The notes below the pieces were generated by a model. That model was given only the letters and a program-made list of their open reading frames with translations. It did no database searches and had not been told where the DNA came from. Below, piece by piece: positions 27,367-36,192 of a stretch of 56,130 nt of DNA. The position numbers and the translations under genes were made by a program. The stretch spans positions 1-56,130 of the forward strand of contig JAJCXY010000031.1 of the NCBI GenBank assembly GCA_029263215.1, read 5' to 3'. Positions within the stretch are counted from its first letter, which is position 1. Each line of letters begins with the position of its first letter. Source of the DNA: Acidimicrobiales bacterium. GTDB lineage: Bacteria > Actinomycetota > Acidimicrobiia > Acidimicrobiales > Aldehydirespiratoraceae.

Positions 27367-28233
27367 GTGACCGAGATCCAGATCGGGCTAGGAAAGTCGG
27401 CCCGACAGGCCTATGAGCTTGCCGATGTGGCGATTGTGCCGAATCGACGCACCCGCGACGCTGAGGATGTCGATCTCTCGTGGAAGATCGACGCCTACCG
27501 ACTCGACCTCCCCCTGATCGGTGCCGGTCTCAGCTCCCCGCTCTCACCCTCTGATGCTGCCGCGATAGGGGCCCGCGGTGCGGTGGGCGTCGTCGACCTC
27601 GAAAGCCTCTGGAACGAGCACCACGATGCCGGTCGCCTGAGGGAACAGATCGCAGAAGTGAAGAGTGCCGGTGCGCGATGCGCTGCCAGCGTGAGTCCGA
27701 AGCGGGCGGTCGAACTGGTAGATCATGCGATCGCGGCCGAGGTCGATCTTTTGATGATCCAAGCGCGGATCGTGTCCGCCGAACACGTGTCGTCGAGGAG
27801 CGAAGCGCTCAACCTCAAGACCTTCATTCGGCGCCTGGATGTTCCTGTGATCGTGGGAGGCTGTGCCAGCTACAACGCGGCCCTGCATCTCATGCGAACG
27901 GGAGCAGCCGGCGTACTCGTCGGAGTTTCTGAGCGCGGACTCGGTATCGACGTGCCTCTCGCCACCGCGATCGCCGACGCGCGAGCGGCGCGGGTGCGCC
28001 ACCTCGACGAGACCAGCGTCTACTGCCACATCATCGCCGCCGGCAGCATCGATTCGGGGTTGGACGTGGCCAAGGCTCTGGCCCTCGGGGCCGATGCGGC
28101 GCTGGTCGACGGCTCACTCCTGTCGGGTTCCTCGGAAGGTGAGTCGGTGGAAGACCTGCTTCGACGGGTGATGGCAAAGTGCGGCTACACCGACGCGAAG
28201 TCGTTCCAGAAGGCCGAGGTGGTCGTTCGATGA
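27367..28233 (+). CDS. Short GuaB3-type IMP dehydrogenase-related protein
   Basis: 288 residues of the IMPDH/GMP reductase barrel. [64 protein letters not shown] and the end [15 protein letters not shown] are specific to the actinobacterial GuaB3 group (usually about 370-380 aa). Two parts of the usual protein are missing: the GSTSGATT-type loop at the catalytic position (here [13 protein letters not shown], no Cys) and the WFWPAAAAHP region before the C terminus. Function is therefore uncertain. GTG start with GGAG upstream; it overlaps guaA by ATGA. Confidence 0.85.
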   Translation: MTEIQIGLGKSARQAYELADVAIVPNRRTRDAEDVDLSWKIDAYRLDLPLIGAGLSSPLSPSDAAAIGARGAVGVVDLESLWNEHHDAGRLREQIAEVKSAGARCAASVSPKRAVELVDHAIAAEVDLLMIQARIVSAEHVSSRSEALNLKTFIRRLDVPVIVGGCASYNAALHLMRTGAAGVLVGVSERGLGIDVPLATAIADARAARVRHLDETSVYCHIIAAGSIDSGLDVAKALALGADAALVDGSLLSGSSEGESVEDLLRRVMAKCGYTDAKSFQKAEVVVR

Positions 28234-29798
28234 GCGCTCGGTCTCCGGCGCCAGGTTCCGATGGTGGCTTTGCCACCGTGCTGGTGGTCGATTTCGGAGC
28301 CCAGTACGCCCAGTTGATCGCCCGTAGGGTGCGCGAGGCCCACGTCTACAGCGAGATTGTCGCTCCCACCATCACCGCCGCAGAAGTGGTGGCCAAGAAC
28401 CCCGCTGGGATCATCTTCAGTGGAGGCCCGGCGTCGGTGCATGTGGATGGGGCGCCCCGGATCGACCCCGGCGTCTACGAGCTCGGCATACCGATCCTCG
28501 GAATCTGTTACGGCGCCCAGCTGATCGCTCAACAAAATGGAGGACTGGTCGATCGCACCGATCGAGGTGAATACGGTCGCACCACGATGACGCTCGATAG
28601 TGACGGTGGTTCCCTGCTGGGAGGCACCCCGGGCGAACAACCTGTATGGATGAGTCACTTCGATGCGATCGTCAAGCCTCCAGTGGGCGTCACCGCCACC
28701 GCATCCACCCCCGATGCCCCCGTCGCCGCTTTCGAGAACTCCGAGCAGAAGCTCTACGGGGTGCAGTTCCATCCCGAGGTGATCCACACCCCCCATGGTC
28801 AGCATGTGATCGAGCGCTTCCTTCGAGAAGCGTGCGGTGCCGACGCGTCGTGGACCATGGCGTCGATCATCGACACCGCGGTCGAGCAGATCCGCGACCA
28901 GGTAGGCGACAATCGGGTGCTCTGTGGACTGTCCGGTGGCGTGGACTCAGCGGTTGCCGCAGCCCTTGTGCACAAGGCGATCGGCCATCAGCTCACCTGC
29001 GTATTCGTCGACACCGGCCTGATGCGGCTCAACGAGGGTGAGCAGGTGGTGGAGACCTTCGACCGCCACCTCGGCCTCGAATTGATCCATGTGAAGGCCG
29101 CCGACCGGTTCTTCACCGCCCTGTCCGGGATCATCGAACCAGAGGCGAAGCGCAAGGCGATCGGTGAGCTGTTCATCCGGATATTCGAAGATGCCAAGGC
29201 CCAGGTCGACGGCGCAGGGTTCCTGGTGCAAGGAACCCTCTACCCCGACGTGATCGAGTCGGGGAGTGAGCACGCCGCCACGATCAAGAGCCACCACAAT
29301 GTCGGTGGGCTCCCCGACGACATGGAGTTCGACCTGATCGAGCCTCTGCGGAGCCTGTTCAAGGACGAAGTCCGCCAGCTGGGCAGTGAACTCGGCCTCC
29401 CCGACGAGATCGTGCAACGCCAACCGTTCCCAGGCCCGGGTCTCGGGGTGCGAATCATCGGTGAGGTCACCGCCGACAAGGTGGCCACCCTCCAGCACGC
29501 CGATGCGATCGTGCGTGAGGAACTGAAGATCGCCGGGCTCGAGCGCGAGATCTGGCAGTCGTTCGCGGTGCTCCCCGATATCCGCAGTGTCGGGGTGATG
29601 GGCGACGAACGCACCTACGGCTACCCGATCATCATCAGGGCGGTCACCAGTGAGGATGCCATGACCGCCGATTGGGCTCGTATCCCCTACGACGTACTCG
29701 AGACGATGAGCAGTCGGGTGATCAATGAGGTGGCGGGGGTCAACCGGGTCGCTTACGACATCACGTCGAAGCCGCCTGGCACCATCGAATGGGAATGA
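28230..29798 (+). CDS. guaA: GMP synthase (glutamine-hydrolysing)
   Basis: Converts XMP to GMP. 522 residues: an N-terminal class I amidotransferase ([19 protein letters not shown], nucleophile in [14 protein letters not shown]), an ATP pyrophosphatase ([15 protein letters not shown]) and the C-terminal dimerisation domain ending [12 protein letters not shown]. Start ATG 28230 overlaps the guaB3 stop; the frame upstream is not part of the family. Confidence 0.97.
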   Translation: MSARSPAPGSDGGFATVLVVDFGAQYAQLIARRVREAHVYSEIVAPTITAAEVVAKNPAGIIFSGGPASVHVDGAPRIDPGVYELGIPILGICYGAQLIAQQNGGLVDRTDRGEYGRTTMTLDSDGGSLLGGTPGEQPVWMSHFDAIVKPPVGVTATASTPDAPVAAFENSEQKLYGVQFHPEVIHTPHGQHVIERFLREACGADASWTMASIIDTAVEQIRDQVGDNRVLCGLSGGVDSAVAAALVHKAIGHQLTCVFVDTGLMRLNEGEQVVETFDRHLGLELIHVKAADRFFTALSGIIEPEAKRKAIGELFIRIFEDAKAQVDGAGFLVQGTLYPDVIESGSEHAATIKSHHNVGGLPDDMEFDLIEPLRSLFKDEVRQLGSELGLPDEIVQRQPFPGPGLGVRIIGEVTADKVATLQHADAIVREELKIAGLEREIWQSFAVLPDIRSVGVMGDERTYGYPIIIRAVTSEDAMTADWARIPYDVLETMSSRVINEVAGVNRVAYDITSKPPGTIEWE

Positions 29799-30397
29799 GC
29801 CACCGAGACCGAAGCGTCGACCTCGACTCCACGGCCTATCAGAGGGCGGCGGCGCTCGTAGGTGAGATGGTCACCGGCTTGGCCGACGATGAATGGGAAC
29901 TACCCACGCGCCCAGCGGACTGGAACGTGCTCACCACGGTGGCATGGGTGGTGGTGGGTGACGCCCAGATTGCCGATGCTCTGGCGACGGGAAATGTGCA
30001 CCAGGTCGCTGATTTCGACTCGGCGATACTCGGCGTGAATCCGGTGGCCACCTGGCGGGGCACCGCGGTGGCCGCGATTCAGGCGCTGACGGAGCCGGGT
30101 GCCCTCGACCGTGTCGTAGCTCACACCGAAGGATCGTTCGCCGTGGCCGACCTCGTCGCCCAACGGGTGAGCGAGAACCTGGTGCGAGCATGGGACATCG
30201 GGATGGCGGTTGGCCGCCCGGTTGAGGTGCCCGATGATCTGGCCGAAGCCTGCCTCGGCTTCTGGGCCGATCACGCCGACGCGGTGCTGGCCGGCGGGGT
30301 GCTCCCCGACATGCCGATCGAACCCGCCGATGACGCCACCCCCGCGGTTCGTTTCCTGGCCCTGATGGGCCGAGGAGAGGGTTTCGAGATCGTGTGA
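29795..30397 (+). CDS. TIGR03086-like (mycothiol-dependent isomerase/DinB fold) protein
   Basis: 200 residues. The pattern [58 protein letters not shown] and [14 protein letters not shown] matches the four-helix TIGR03086 family. The family's usual metal-binding His residues seem to be replaced (AWVVVGD where relatives have HLVGGE; VRAWDIG where relatives have VHAWDLA), so it may not bind metal. ATG 29795 overlaps the guaA stop (ATGA). Confidence 0.65.
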   Translation: MSHRDRSVDLDSTAYQRAAALVGEMVTGLADDEWELPTRPADWNVLTTVAWVVVGDAQIADALATGNVHQVADFDSAILGVNPVATWRGTAVAAIQALTEPGALDRVVAHTEGSFAVADLVAQRVSENLVRAWDIGMAVGRPVEVPDDLAEACLGFWADHADAVLAGGVLPDMPIEPADDATPAVRFLALMGRGEGFEIV

Positions 30398-30430
30398 GAG
30401 ACTGACCCCACCTTGGCGGGAGGAATGGTG

Positions 30431-32041
30431 ATGGAAGAGCTTGAGCCGGAGATCGTCGAGTCATCCGAGCGTGCCTTCAAACAGGCGATTTGGCAGAGGG
30501 TGGGGGTCCTCGGTCTACTGGTCTTGGTCACCGCGACGGCGGTGATGTTCGCAGCGCGCGGCGGCGACGGTAACGACGACGGCGGCGAGGATGATCAGGC
30601 AGAGTCCAACGGCGAGATCACGATTCAGGAGGTCGATCTCGCCGGACCCTACGACGGCCTCGAATCGATCGGGCTTCCGCTGGCTGTCACGCCCGACATC
30701 GGTCTGGCCGAGGGCGACCTAGTCGAGTTGGTGGCCGAGGGCTTCGCACCGGGCACCGTTGTCGGTGTCGTGGAGTGCTGGATACATGAAGGCGGCGGCT
30801 CGGTCGACGACTGCGATCTGGGTGGCGTGGTCATCGCTCATGCCGACGAACAGGGGATGGTCTTCGCCGAGTTCCCGGTGCGGCGCTACCTGGCTCTGGA
30901 AGGGGGCACCTTCGACTGCGCCCTGGGTGGTCTCGTGGAGGGCTGTCGGATCGCGGCAGGCAATGTCGACGACTACGACGAGTCGGGGACTGCCCGAATC
31001 TTCTTCGACCCGGAGGTCGAGGGTGAGGAACCACCGGTCTTCACCGTCGAGCCGTCGAGCGGGCTCACCGATGGCCAGACGCTCACAGTTAGCGGTAGAG
31101 GGTTTCGGGCCGGAGAGTCTGCCTTTATCACCCAGTGTGTGATCGGTGGGATGAACGGCACCGGCGTGTGCTTCGGTCAGAACGCCACCGGGCAGATCGT
31201 GGTGGGCGAAGATGGCACGTTCACCGCCACAGTGGCAGCGTCACGTCTGGTGTTCGGTGGCGATGGTGAGATCGACTGCTTCGACGACCCCTACGGTTGC
31301 CGGGTGGTCGTGCAGGCAGGGCGTACACCCAACCCGGTGGCGCTCACCTACGACGGTGCCTTCCGGCCCCCACCAGGCGCAGAGCTGACGGTCACGCCCA
31401 GCGAAGCGCTGACTCACCTCCAAGAGGTCCGAGTCGACGGGTTCGACCTTCGAACCGATGGAGGAATTGCGGTCAGACAATGTGTCGACCAAGGCCCTGA
31501 AGGTGTCTGGTGTCGCCACTTCGGCGAAGGCGCCCACAATGCTCCCGACGACGTGGCCGTCACCGAAGGTGGATTTTCCACCGTGGTGGCGGTGACCCAG
31601 TGGATCTGGAACGGAGCGGGTGAGGCCGTCGACTGCGGTGGTGCGGGCCGCACCTGCTACCTCTGGGTGCTCGGTGCGGGAATCGACATGCGGTTGCCGG
31701 TGCGCTTCGACCAGGAAGGTCTCTCCCCTCCGACGCCGACCCTGTCGGCCGACCCCACCACCAGCGCCGAGGGCAGGGTGTCCTACGAGGTCACCGATCT
31801 GGCTCCCGGCTGGATCGTGCGCCTGTGTATCGCAGAGTTCCTCGGCGCCGAATCCGTCGCCGGGTTCTGCGAGTTCGAGCTGGCGGCGGCGAGCGCCGCT
31901 GCGTCCGGCACCCTTGAGTTTCCGGCGGTCGACCCGGAGGGGCTCTACGAGCAGGCGGCCGCCTACTCGATCCAGCTCGTACCGATGAATCAGCAGTCGC
32001 TGATCGCCTACCAATACGCCCTGGTCACCGCTCCTGGGTGA
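30431..32041 (+). CDS. Membrane-anchored protein with tandem neocarzinostatin-like repeats
   Basis: 536 residues. A 22-residue acidic N terminus, one transmembrane helix (about 24-43) and a Gly/Asp linker precede about four extracellular repeats: 81-193, 201-308, 317-427 and a divergent 434-533. Each opens like the enediyne apoprotein fold (VTPSSGLTDGQTLTVSGRGF-type) and the first three have two Cys pairs with neocarzinostatin-like spacing: C115/C128 and C163/C172; C236/C247 and C283/C290; C351/C361 and C402/C409. The fourth keeps one pair. Start ATG 30431 is 7 nt after GGGAGG. No enediyne genes are nearby, so a binding or adhesion role is more likely than self-resistance. Confidence 0.75.
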   Translation: MEELEPEIVESSERAFKQAIWQRVGVLGLLVLVTATAVMFAARGGDGNDDGGEDDQAESNGEITIQEVDLAGPYDGLESIGLPLAVTPDIGLAEGDLVELVAEGFAPGTVVGVVECWIHEGGGSVDDCDLGGVVIAHADEQGMVFAEFPVRRYLALEGGTFDCALGGLVEGCRIAAGNVDDYDESGTARIFFDPEVEGEEPPVFTVEPSSGLTDGQTLTVSGRGFRAGESAFITQCVIGGMNGTGVCFGQNATGQIVVGEDGTFTATVAASRLVFGGDGEIDCFDDPYGCRVVVQAGRTPNPVALTYDGAFRPPPGAELTVTPSEALTHLQEVRVDGFDLRTDGGIAVRQCVDQGPEGVWCRHFGEGAHNAPDDVAVTEGGFSTVVAVTQWIWNGAGEAVDCGGAGRTCYLWVLGAGIDMRLPVRFDQEGLSPPTPTLSADPTTSAEGRVSYEVTDLAPGWIVRLCIAEFLGAESVAGFCEFELAAASAAASGTLEFPAVDPEGLYEQAAAYSIQLVPMNQQSLIAYQYALVTAPG

Positions 32042-32050
32042 TTGCCGCGG

Positions 32051-32725
32051 CTAGTCGTCGGCGATGTCGGTTTCGCCATCGTCGAGGTAGTCCTGGTGCT
32101 GGAGGGGCTCAGTGACGCTGCTGATGACACCGGCGAGGTTGGCCACGATCCGCTTCCAGTAGCGGTAGAGGATCGCCCGGGGCACCGCGAAGCTTCCGGG
32201 TTCCTCCGAGTGCATGTAGCCGCGGATCTGGGCCTCGAGTTCTTGGCGCAAGGTGTCGGCTCGATCTCGAAAATCGGCCACCCGTTCTTCATCGGGGTCG
32301 GTGAGCAGGTCGGCGGTCTCGCTCATCATGGTGGAGATGGTGCGGCGGTGTTCGAGCAGGACCTCACTGTCGGGTTCTCCGGCGAGGGAGACACCCTCGT
32401 CGGCGAGGTCGAGGATGTTCTTGGCCTGGTCGCCGATGCGCTCGATCTTCTTGATGAGCAGGGTGTAGCTCATCACCACCGCGATGTTTTCGGTGCCGTG
32501 CACTGCCGCGTGGACGACCAGTTCGCCGCGCATCTCCTGCTCGGCGCGGTTGATGCGCTCGTCGGTGTCTCTCACATCGGCGCCGACCGCTTCGGGATCG
32601 GCGCCGCTCAGCACCGCGGCCGATGCCAGATCGAAGCTGTGGCGGGCGTCGCCGAGCATGGAAACCGTGCGGTTCGCGATTGCGTCAATGCCGGTTTCAC
32701 CCCGGCGAAAGAAGGACATGACCAT
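32051..32725 (-). CDS. PhoU-like (DUF47-type) protein
   Basis: 224 residues of helical PhoU fold. The metal-binding motif is clear in KKIERIGDQAKNILDLA; a second, degenerate copy may be YRYWKRIVANLAGVI. It lies 13 nt after the Na+/phosphate transporter gene, a common pairing in which the PhoU-like protein controls the transporter. Start at 32725 (MVMSFFRR) follows a GAAAGG; ATG 32719 is also possible. Confidence 0.82.
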   Translation of the reverse strand: MVMSFFRRGETGIDAIANRTVSMLGDARHSFDLASAAVLSGADPEAVGADVRDTDERINRAEQEMRGELVVHAAVHGTENIAVVMSYTLLIKKIERIGDQAKNILDLADEGVSLAGEPDSEVLLEHRRTISTMMSETADLLTDPDEERVADFRDRADTLRQELEAQIRGYMHSEEPGSFAVPRAILYRYWKRIVANLAGVISSVTEPLQHQDYLDDGETDIADD

Positions 32726-32738
32726 GGTGTTGGGCCTT

Positions 32739-33875
32739 TCAGCGGAGGATCGCAACCCCGACGAGGGGCACGATGATGAATAGTCCCACCACGTACACCA
32801 CTACTACGAGGTGGCGTTGAACGGCGAGGTTGGCGAGCCCTTCGGCCAGCCGGATGGGGATTTCTCGGATGCGCTTGTACGGATAGATGATAAGGATGGC
32901 CGACACGTTGAAGAGGGTATGCACGAGCCCCACCGTGAGCGCTTCGGGTCGGCTGGCGGCCAGGGCGGCGAGAAGTGCGGTGATCGTGGTGCCCACGTTG
33001 GCGCCGAGGGTGACGGGGTAGATGTTGGGCAGGGTGACCACGCCGGCGGCCGCCAGCGGGATCATGATCGATGTGGTGATGCTGGAGGACTGAACCGCGA
33101 TGGTGATCACCACGCCGAGGAGCATCGCGATGGTGCCACCACCCGCGCCGAGCATGGCGTTGAGTGAGCGTTCCACGCGGTCGGCGACGAGTTCGCGCAT
33201 GTTCTTGGTGATGAATGTGAGAGCGGTGAGGATGATGATCAGCCCGGTGATCACCAGGAGGGTGCCCAGGATGTTCGTCTCGAGCCCGACTCCCTCGAAA
33301 GTGTCTTTCACCCAGCCAACGGGTTCTTTCACCCACTTCTTCACCGGGCTCTTCCACTCTGAGCCCGCCGAGCCGACGAGTTGATCGCTGATCGACTCGG
33401 CCACCTTCGACAATGCCCCAGTGGCCAGTTCCAGGGGCAGCAGGATCGCCACCGCCATCACGTTGAAGAAGTCGTGCACCGTGGCGGCCGCGAACGCTCG
33501 CCGGAACTCGGCGGATTGGCGCATCGACCCGAGCGAAACGAGGGTGTTGGTTACGGTGGTGCCGATGTTGGCGCCCATCACCATCGGCACCGCAGACTCG
33601 ACGCCGAGCGCACCGGAGGCGACGAGGCCGACGATCACCGATGTGCTTGCCGACGACGACTGGACCAACACTGTGCCGAGGACGCCGATGAACAGTCCGG
33701 CGATCGGGTTGTCGACGCTGGAGAACAGTGATTCCTGGGTGTCCTTGCCCATGACGTTGATGCCCTTTTCGAGCAAGGACACGCCAACGAGGAAGAAGTA
33801 GATGAGAGTGAATACCAGGATCGAACGGGCCCAGGTCGGTAGCCCTCGTTCGGTGGGGTCGGTCGTCGCCTGCAT
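32739..33875 (-). CDS. Na+/phosphate cotransporter (NptA family)
   Basis: 378 residues with about eight to nine hydrophobic helices. The two inverted QSSS repeats of the family are present (VLVQSSSASTSVIVG and AVQSSSITTSIM), each followed by GANIGTT / GANVGTT. It imports phosphate with sodium. The gene diverges from the PhoU-kinase gene and shares the PHO-box region, and forms an operon with the downstream PhoU-like gene. Confidence 0.92.
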   Translation of the reverse strand: MQATTDPTERGLPTWARSILVFTLIYFFLVGVSLLEKGINVMGKDTQESLFSSVDNPIAGLFIGVLGTVLVQSSSASTSVIVGLVASGALGVESAVPMVMGANIGTTVTNTLVSLGSMRQSAEFRRAFAAATVHDFFNVMAVAILLPLELATGALSKVAESISDQLVGSAGSEWKSPVKKWVKEPVGWVKDTFEGVGLETNILGTLLVITGLIIILTALTFITKNMRELVADRVERSLNAMLGAGGGTIAMLLGVVITIAVQSSSITTSIMIPLAAAGVVTLPNIYPVTLGANVGTTITALLAALAASRPEALTVGLVHTLFNVSAILIIYPYKRIREIPIRLAEGLANLAVQRHLVVVVYVVGLFIIVPLVGVAILR

Positions 33876-33931
33876 AGATCCGGACGAAACGTAACAATCC
33901 GCCCGTGGAGGGTCGATACCTCGCGATGTTT

Positions 33932-33975
33932 GTTCAGCGAATGTTCACTTTCGGCTCCTGTGGCGTTCATCTGGC
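33932..33975 (+). promoter_or_regulatory. PHO-box-like direct repeats (four 11-bp steps)
   Basis: GTTCAGCGAAT (33932), GTTCACTTTCG (33943), GCTCCTGTGGC (33954) and GTTCATCTGGC (33965) follow each other with an exact 11-bp period; three of four start GTTCA. Actinobacterial PhoP/RegX3 operators are 11-bp GTTCACC-type repeats. The array ends 14 bp before the -10 box of the kinase gene and so covers its -35 position, as expected for activation. It could also serve the divergent transporter. Confidence 0.75.
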
Positions 33976-33989
33976 GCGACGTTTTGCTC

Positions 33990-33995
33990 TACCGT
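33990..33995 (+). promoter_or_regulatory. Putative -10 box of the PhoU-kinase operon
   Basis: TACCGT ends 7 nt before ATG 34003, which opens a 7-codon ORF. Confidence 0.5.
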
Positions 33996-34002
33996 CATGG
34001 TG

Positions 34003-34026
34003 ATGGCCAAGCTGCGAAAGCCGTGA
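34003..34026 (+). CDS. Putative 7-residue leader peptide (MAKLRKP)
   Basis: ATG GCC AAG CTG CGA AAG CCG TGA starts 7 nt after a -10-like box and its stop overlaps the GTG start of the PhoU-kinase (GTGA). It ends in Lys-Pro-stop like the putative leader of glmM. An in-frame ATG at 33997 would extend it to MVMAKLRKP. Confidence 0.35.
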   Translation: MAKLRKP

Positions 34027-35471
34027 GCGAGATTCCTGCCCACGACATTGATCGCCTCGCACAGATCGAGAGCGAACTCATCTCCATGGCCGACGACGTG
34101 GCCGAGCGTGTCGCGGGGGTTACGTCGGCGATGCTCGATGCCGATGTCGAGCTGGCCGATGAGATCATCGCGGCCGATGGCGAGATGGACCTGCGCTCCC
34201 TACGCGTGGAGGAGCAGTGCATCGAGGCGCTGGTGTCGGATCAGCTGGTCGATGTCGACCTGCGTTTCGTGGTGGCGGCGCTGTACATCAACGGAGCAAT
34301 CGGGCGGAGCGCGGATCTGACGGCGAACATCGCGAAGGCGATCGGCCGACTCCAGGGGGCGCGTCCCGCCGATCAGGTCCGCGATCTCATTGCCCGAATG
34401 TCGGCGCAGGCCCAGACGCTGTTTCGTAGAGCCGGCGAGTCGCTGACGGGTCGCGATGCCAGGCTGGCAGCATCGATCGTCGAACTCGACGACGTCCTCG
34501 ACGACCTCCACAGCACCTATATCCAGACGGTCATCCAGGATGCTCGGCGGGGCAGCATCGATGCTCAACAGGCGATGCAGTTCGCCCTGGTGGGGAGGTT
34601 CTACGAGCGGATCGGTGATCACGCCGGCAATATCGGTGAGCGGGTCAGATTCATGGTGGACGGCCGACTACCCGGTGCGGAGGCCGTTGTCCGCGATCGG
34701 ATCAGCGGCTCGAATGAAAGCCCCGAGGTTGGCGGTGCCCGAGGGATGGCTGTGATCGATTCGATTGCCGAGGAGCGGAGGGTCGATGCGATACGGCGGG
34801 ATTTCGTGGCCAACGTCTCCCACGAACTCAAGACACCCATCGCGGCGATGAGCATTCTCGCCGAGGCCATGTCGGCGGCCGACGACGACGACGACCGCGA
34901 CCGGCTCGCCGAACTCCTCCACCGCGAGTCGAGCCGAGTCGAACACATCATCGATGATCTGCTCGAGCTCACCCGTCTCGAGGATGCGCCGGCCACCATG
35001 GAACAGGTGTCGGTGGCGAACGTGGTCGAGCGTTCTGTGGACGCCACTGCTTCGTTCGCCAGAGCCAACCAGGTAGCCCTCGATGTCGAACCTGTCCCCG
35101 ACGACCTCTGTGTGCCCGGCGATCGGCGTCAGCTGGTTCGAGCCCTCACCAACCTTCTCGACAACGCCGTTCGATACTCCGATCAGGGCGCGACGGTGGT
35201 GGTGTCGGTGGATGCCTTCGAGATGTTGGTGGCGGTGGCGGTGCGTGACAACGGTGTCGGTATTCCGCGAATCGATCTCGAGCGGGTATTCGAGCGCTTC
35301 TATCGCGTCGACCGGGCCCGAAGTCGTGAGACCGGTGGCACCGGACTCGGATTGTCGATCGTACGCCACGTTGCCCAATCGCACGGCGGACGCGTCCGGG
35401 TGGAGTCGAAGCCTGGCGAAGGGTCGACCTTCACCCTCGAACTGCCGCGCCAGCAGGCGGTCTCGGCGTGA
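34023..35471 (+). CDS. PhoU-histidine kinase fusion (SenX3-like kinase)
   Basis: 482 residues without transmembrane helices. Residues about 10-215 are a PhoU domain with two motif copies: GRSADLTANIAKAI (96-107, its Glu replaced) and ERIGDHAGNIGERV (195-208, intact). Residues 250-482 are a histidine kinase: FVANVSHELKTP with His267, LTNLLDNAVRYS, DNGVGIP (409-415) and GGTGLGLSIV (438-447), most like mycobacterial SenX3 but lacking its membrane helices and PAS domain. In mycobacteria separate PhoU proteins inhibit SenX3; here both appear joined. Predicted role: cytoplasmic control of the RegX3-like regulator in response to phosphate. GTG start; overlaps the regulator gene by GTGA. Confidence 0.88.
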   Translation: MSEIPAHDIDRLAQIESELISMADDVAERVAGVTSAMLDADVELADEIIAADGEMDLRSLRVEEQCIEALVSDQLVDVDLRFVVAALYINGAIGRSADLTANIAKAIGRLQGARPADQVRDLIARMSAQAQTLFRRAGESLTGRDARLAASIVELDDVLDDLHSTYIQTVIQDARRGSIDAQQAMQFALVGRFYERIGDHAGNIGERVRFMVDGRLPGAEAVVRDRISGSNESPEVGGARGMAVIDSIAEERRVDAIRRDFVANVSHELKTPIAAMSILAEAMSAADDDDDRDRLAELLHRESSRVEHIIDDLLELTRLEDAPATMEQVSVANVVERSVDATASFARANQVALDVEPVPDDLCVPGDRRQLVRALTNLLDNAVRYSDQGATVVVSVDAFEMLVAVAVRDNGVGIPRIDLERVFERFYRVDRARSRETGGTGLGLSIVRHVAQSHGGRVRVESKPGEGSTFTLELPRQQAVSA

Positions 35472-36157
35472 TCGGCGTGCACGTGCTGGTGGTGGACGAC
35501 GAGGAGGCCTTCAGAGAGAGCCTGCGCCAGATGTTGGCGCGAGAAGGATTTGTTGTCGACCTGGCGGCCGACGGCGAGGAAGCGCTGGAACGCTTCGCGG
35601 CAAGCGAGCCCGACATCGTGCTGCTGGATGTGATGTTGCCGAGAATGTCGGGGATCGACGTGTGCCGACAGATCCGCTCGACCCACGACACCCCGGTGAT
35701 CATGGTCTCCGCTCGAAACGAGGAAATCGATGCGGTGGTGGCACTCGAAATCGGAGCCGACGACTACATCGCCAAGCCCTACCGGGTGCGGGAACTGGTG
35801 GCCCGGATGCGTACGGTACTGCGGCGCTCGGTGAAGACCAGGAGAGGAGCTCAACGGCTCGAAGTCGGTGCGCTCGTGCTTGATCGTGAACGCCATGAGG
35901 TCACCCTCGACGGGCAGCAGGTGAGGCTCCCTCCCAAGGAGTTCGACCTGCTGGCTGTACTCATGGAACGCTTCGACACGGTGGTGAGCCGAGCAGAACT
36001 GATCGAGCAGGTGTGGGGCCGCGACTACGTCGGCGACACCAAGACTCTCGATGTCCATATAAAGCGACTTCGAACGAAGGTGGCGCCCGACGACGGACGA
36101 CTCCAACACATCGTCACCGTGCGCGGGGTGGGCTACAAGCTCCTCGGACGAGGCTGA
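35468..36157 (+). CDS. RegX3/PhoB-like response regulator
   Basis: 229 residues. Receiver domain with acidic pair Asp10/Asp11, phospho-acceptor Asp54 in VLLDVMLPRM, Ser81 and Lys103, then an OmpR/PhoB winged helix (LPPKEFDLLAVLM, TLDVHIKRLRTKV, RGVGYKLL). GADDYIAKPYRVREL and NEEIDAVVALE match RegX3. Coupled to the kinase gene by GTGA, so it is almost certainly its partner; it probably binds the repeats at 33932-33975. Confidence 0.93.
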   Translation: MIGVHVLVVDDEEAFRESLRQMLAREGFVVDLAADGEEALERFAASEPDIVLLDVMLPRMSGIDVCRQIRSTHDTPVIMVSARNEEIDAVVALEIGADDYIAKPYRVRELVARMRTVLRRSVKTRRGAQRLEVGALVLDRERHEVTLDGQQVRLPPKEFDLLAVLMERFDTVVSRAELIEQVWGRDYVGDTKTLDVHIKRLRTKVAPDDGRLQHIVTVRGVGYKLLGRG

Positions 36158-36179
36158 GTTGGCTGTCATCGTGCCTCGC

Positions 36180-36185
36180 TAGGGT
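36180..36185 (+). promoter_or_regulatory. Putative -10 box, leaderless uvrD/pcrA
   Basis: TAGGGT ends 7 nt before ATG 36193; no ribosome-binding site is seen. Confidence 0.5.
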
Positions 36186-36192
36186 GACAAGA

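Noticed and set aside
30431..32041. Enediyne biosynthesis or self-resistance locus suggested by the neocarzinostatin-like repeats
   Set aside because: No polyketide synthase or tailoring genes are present in the window, and the repeats are membrane-anchored and multiple.
32608..33897. 429-codon reverse-strand frame covering the NptA gene
   Set aside because: It is a different frame of the same DNA with Arg/His-rich low-complexity sequence, whereas NptA motifs lie in the 32739-33875 frame.
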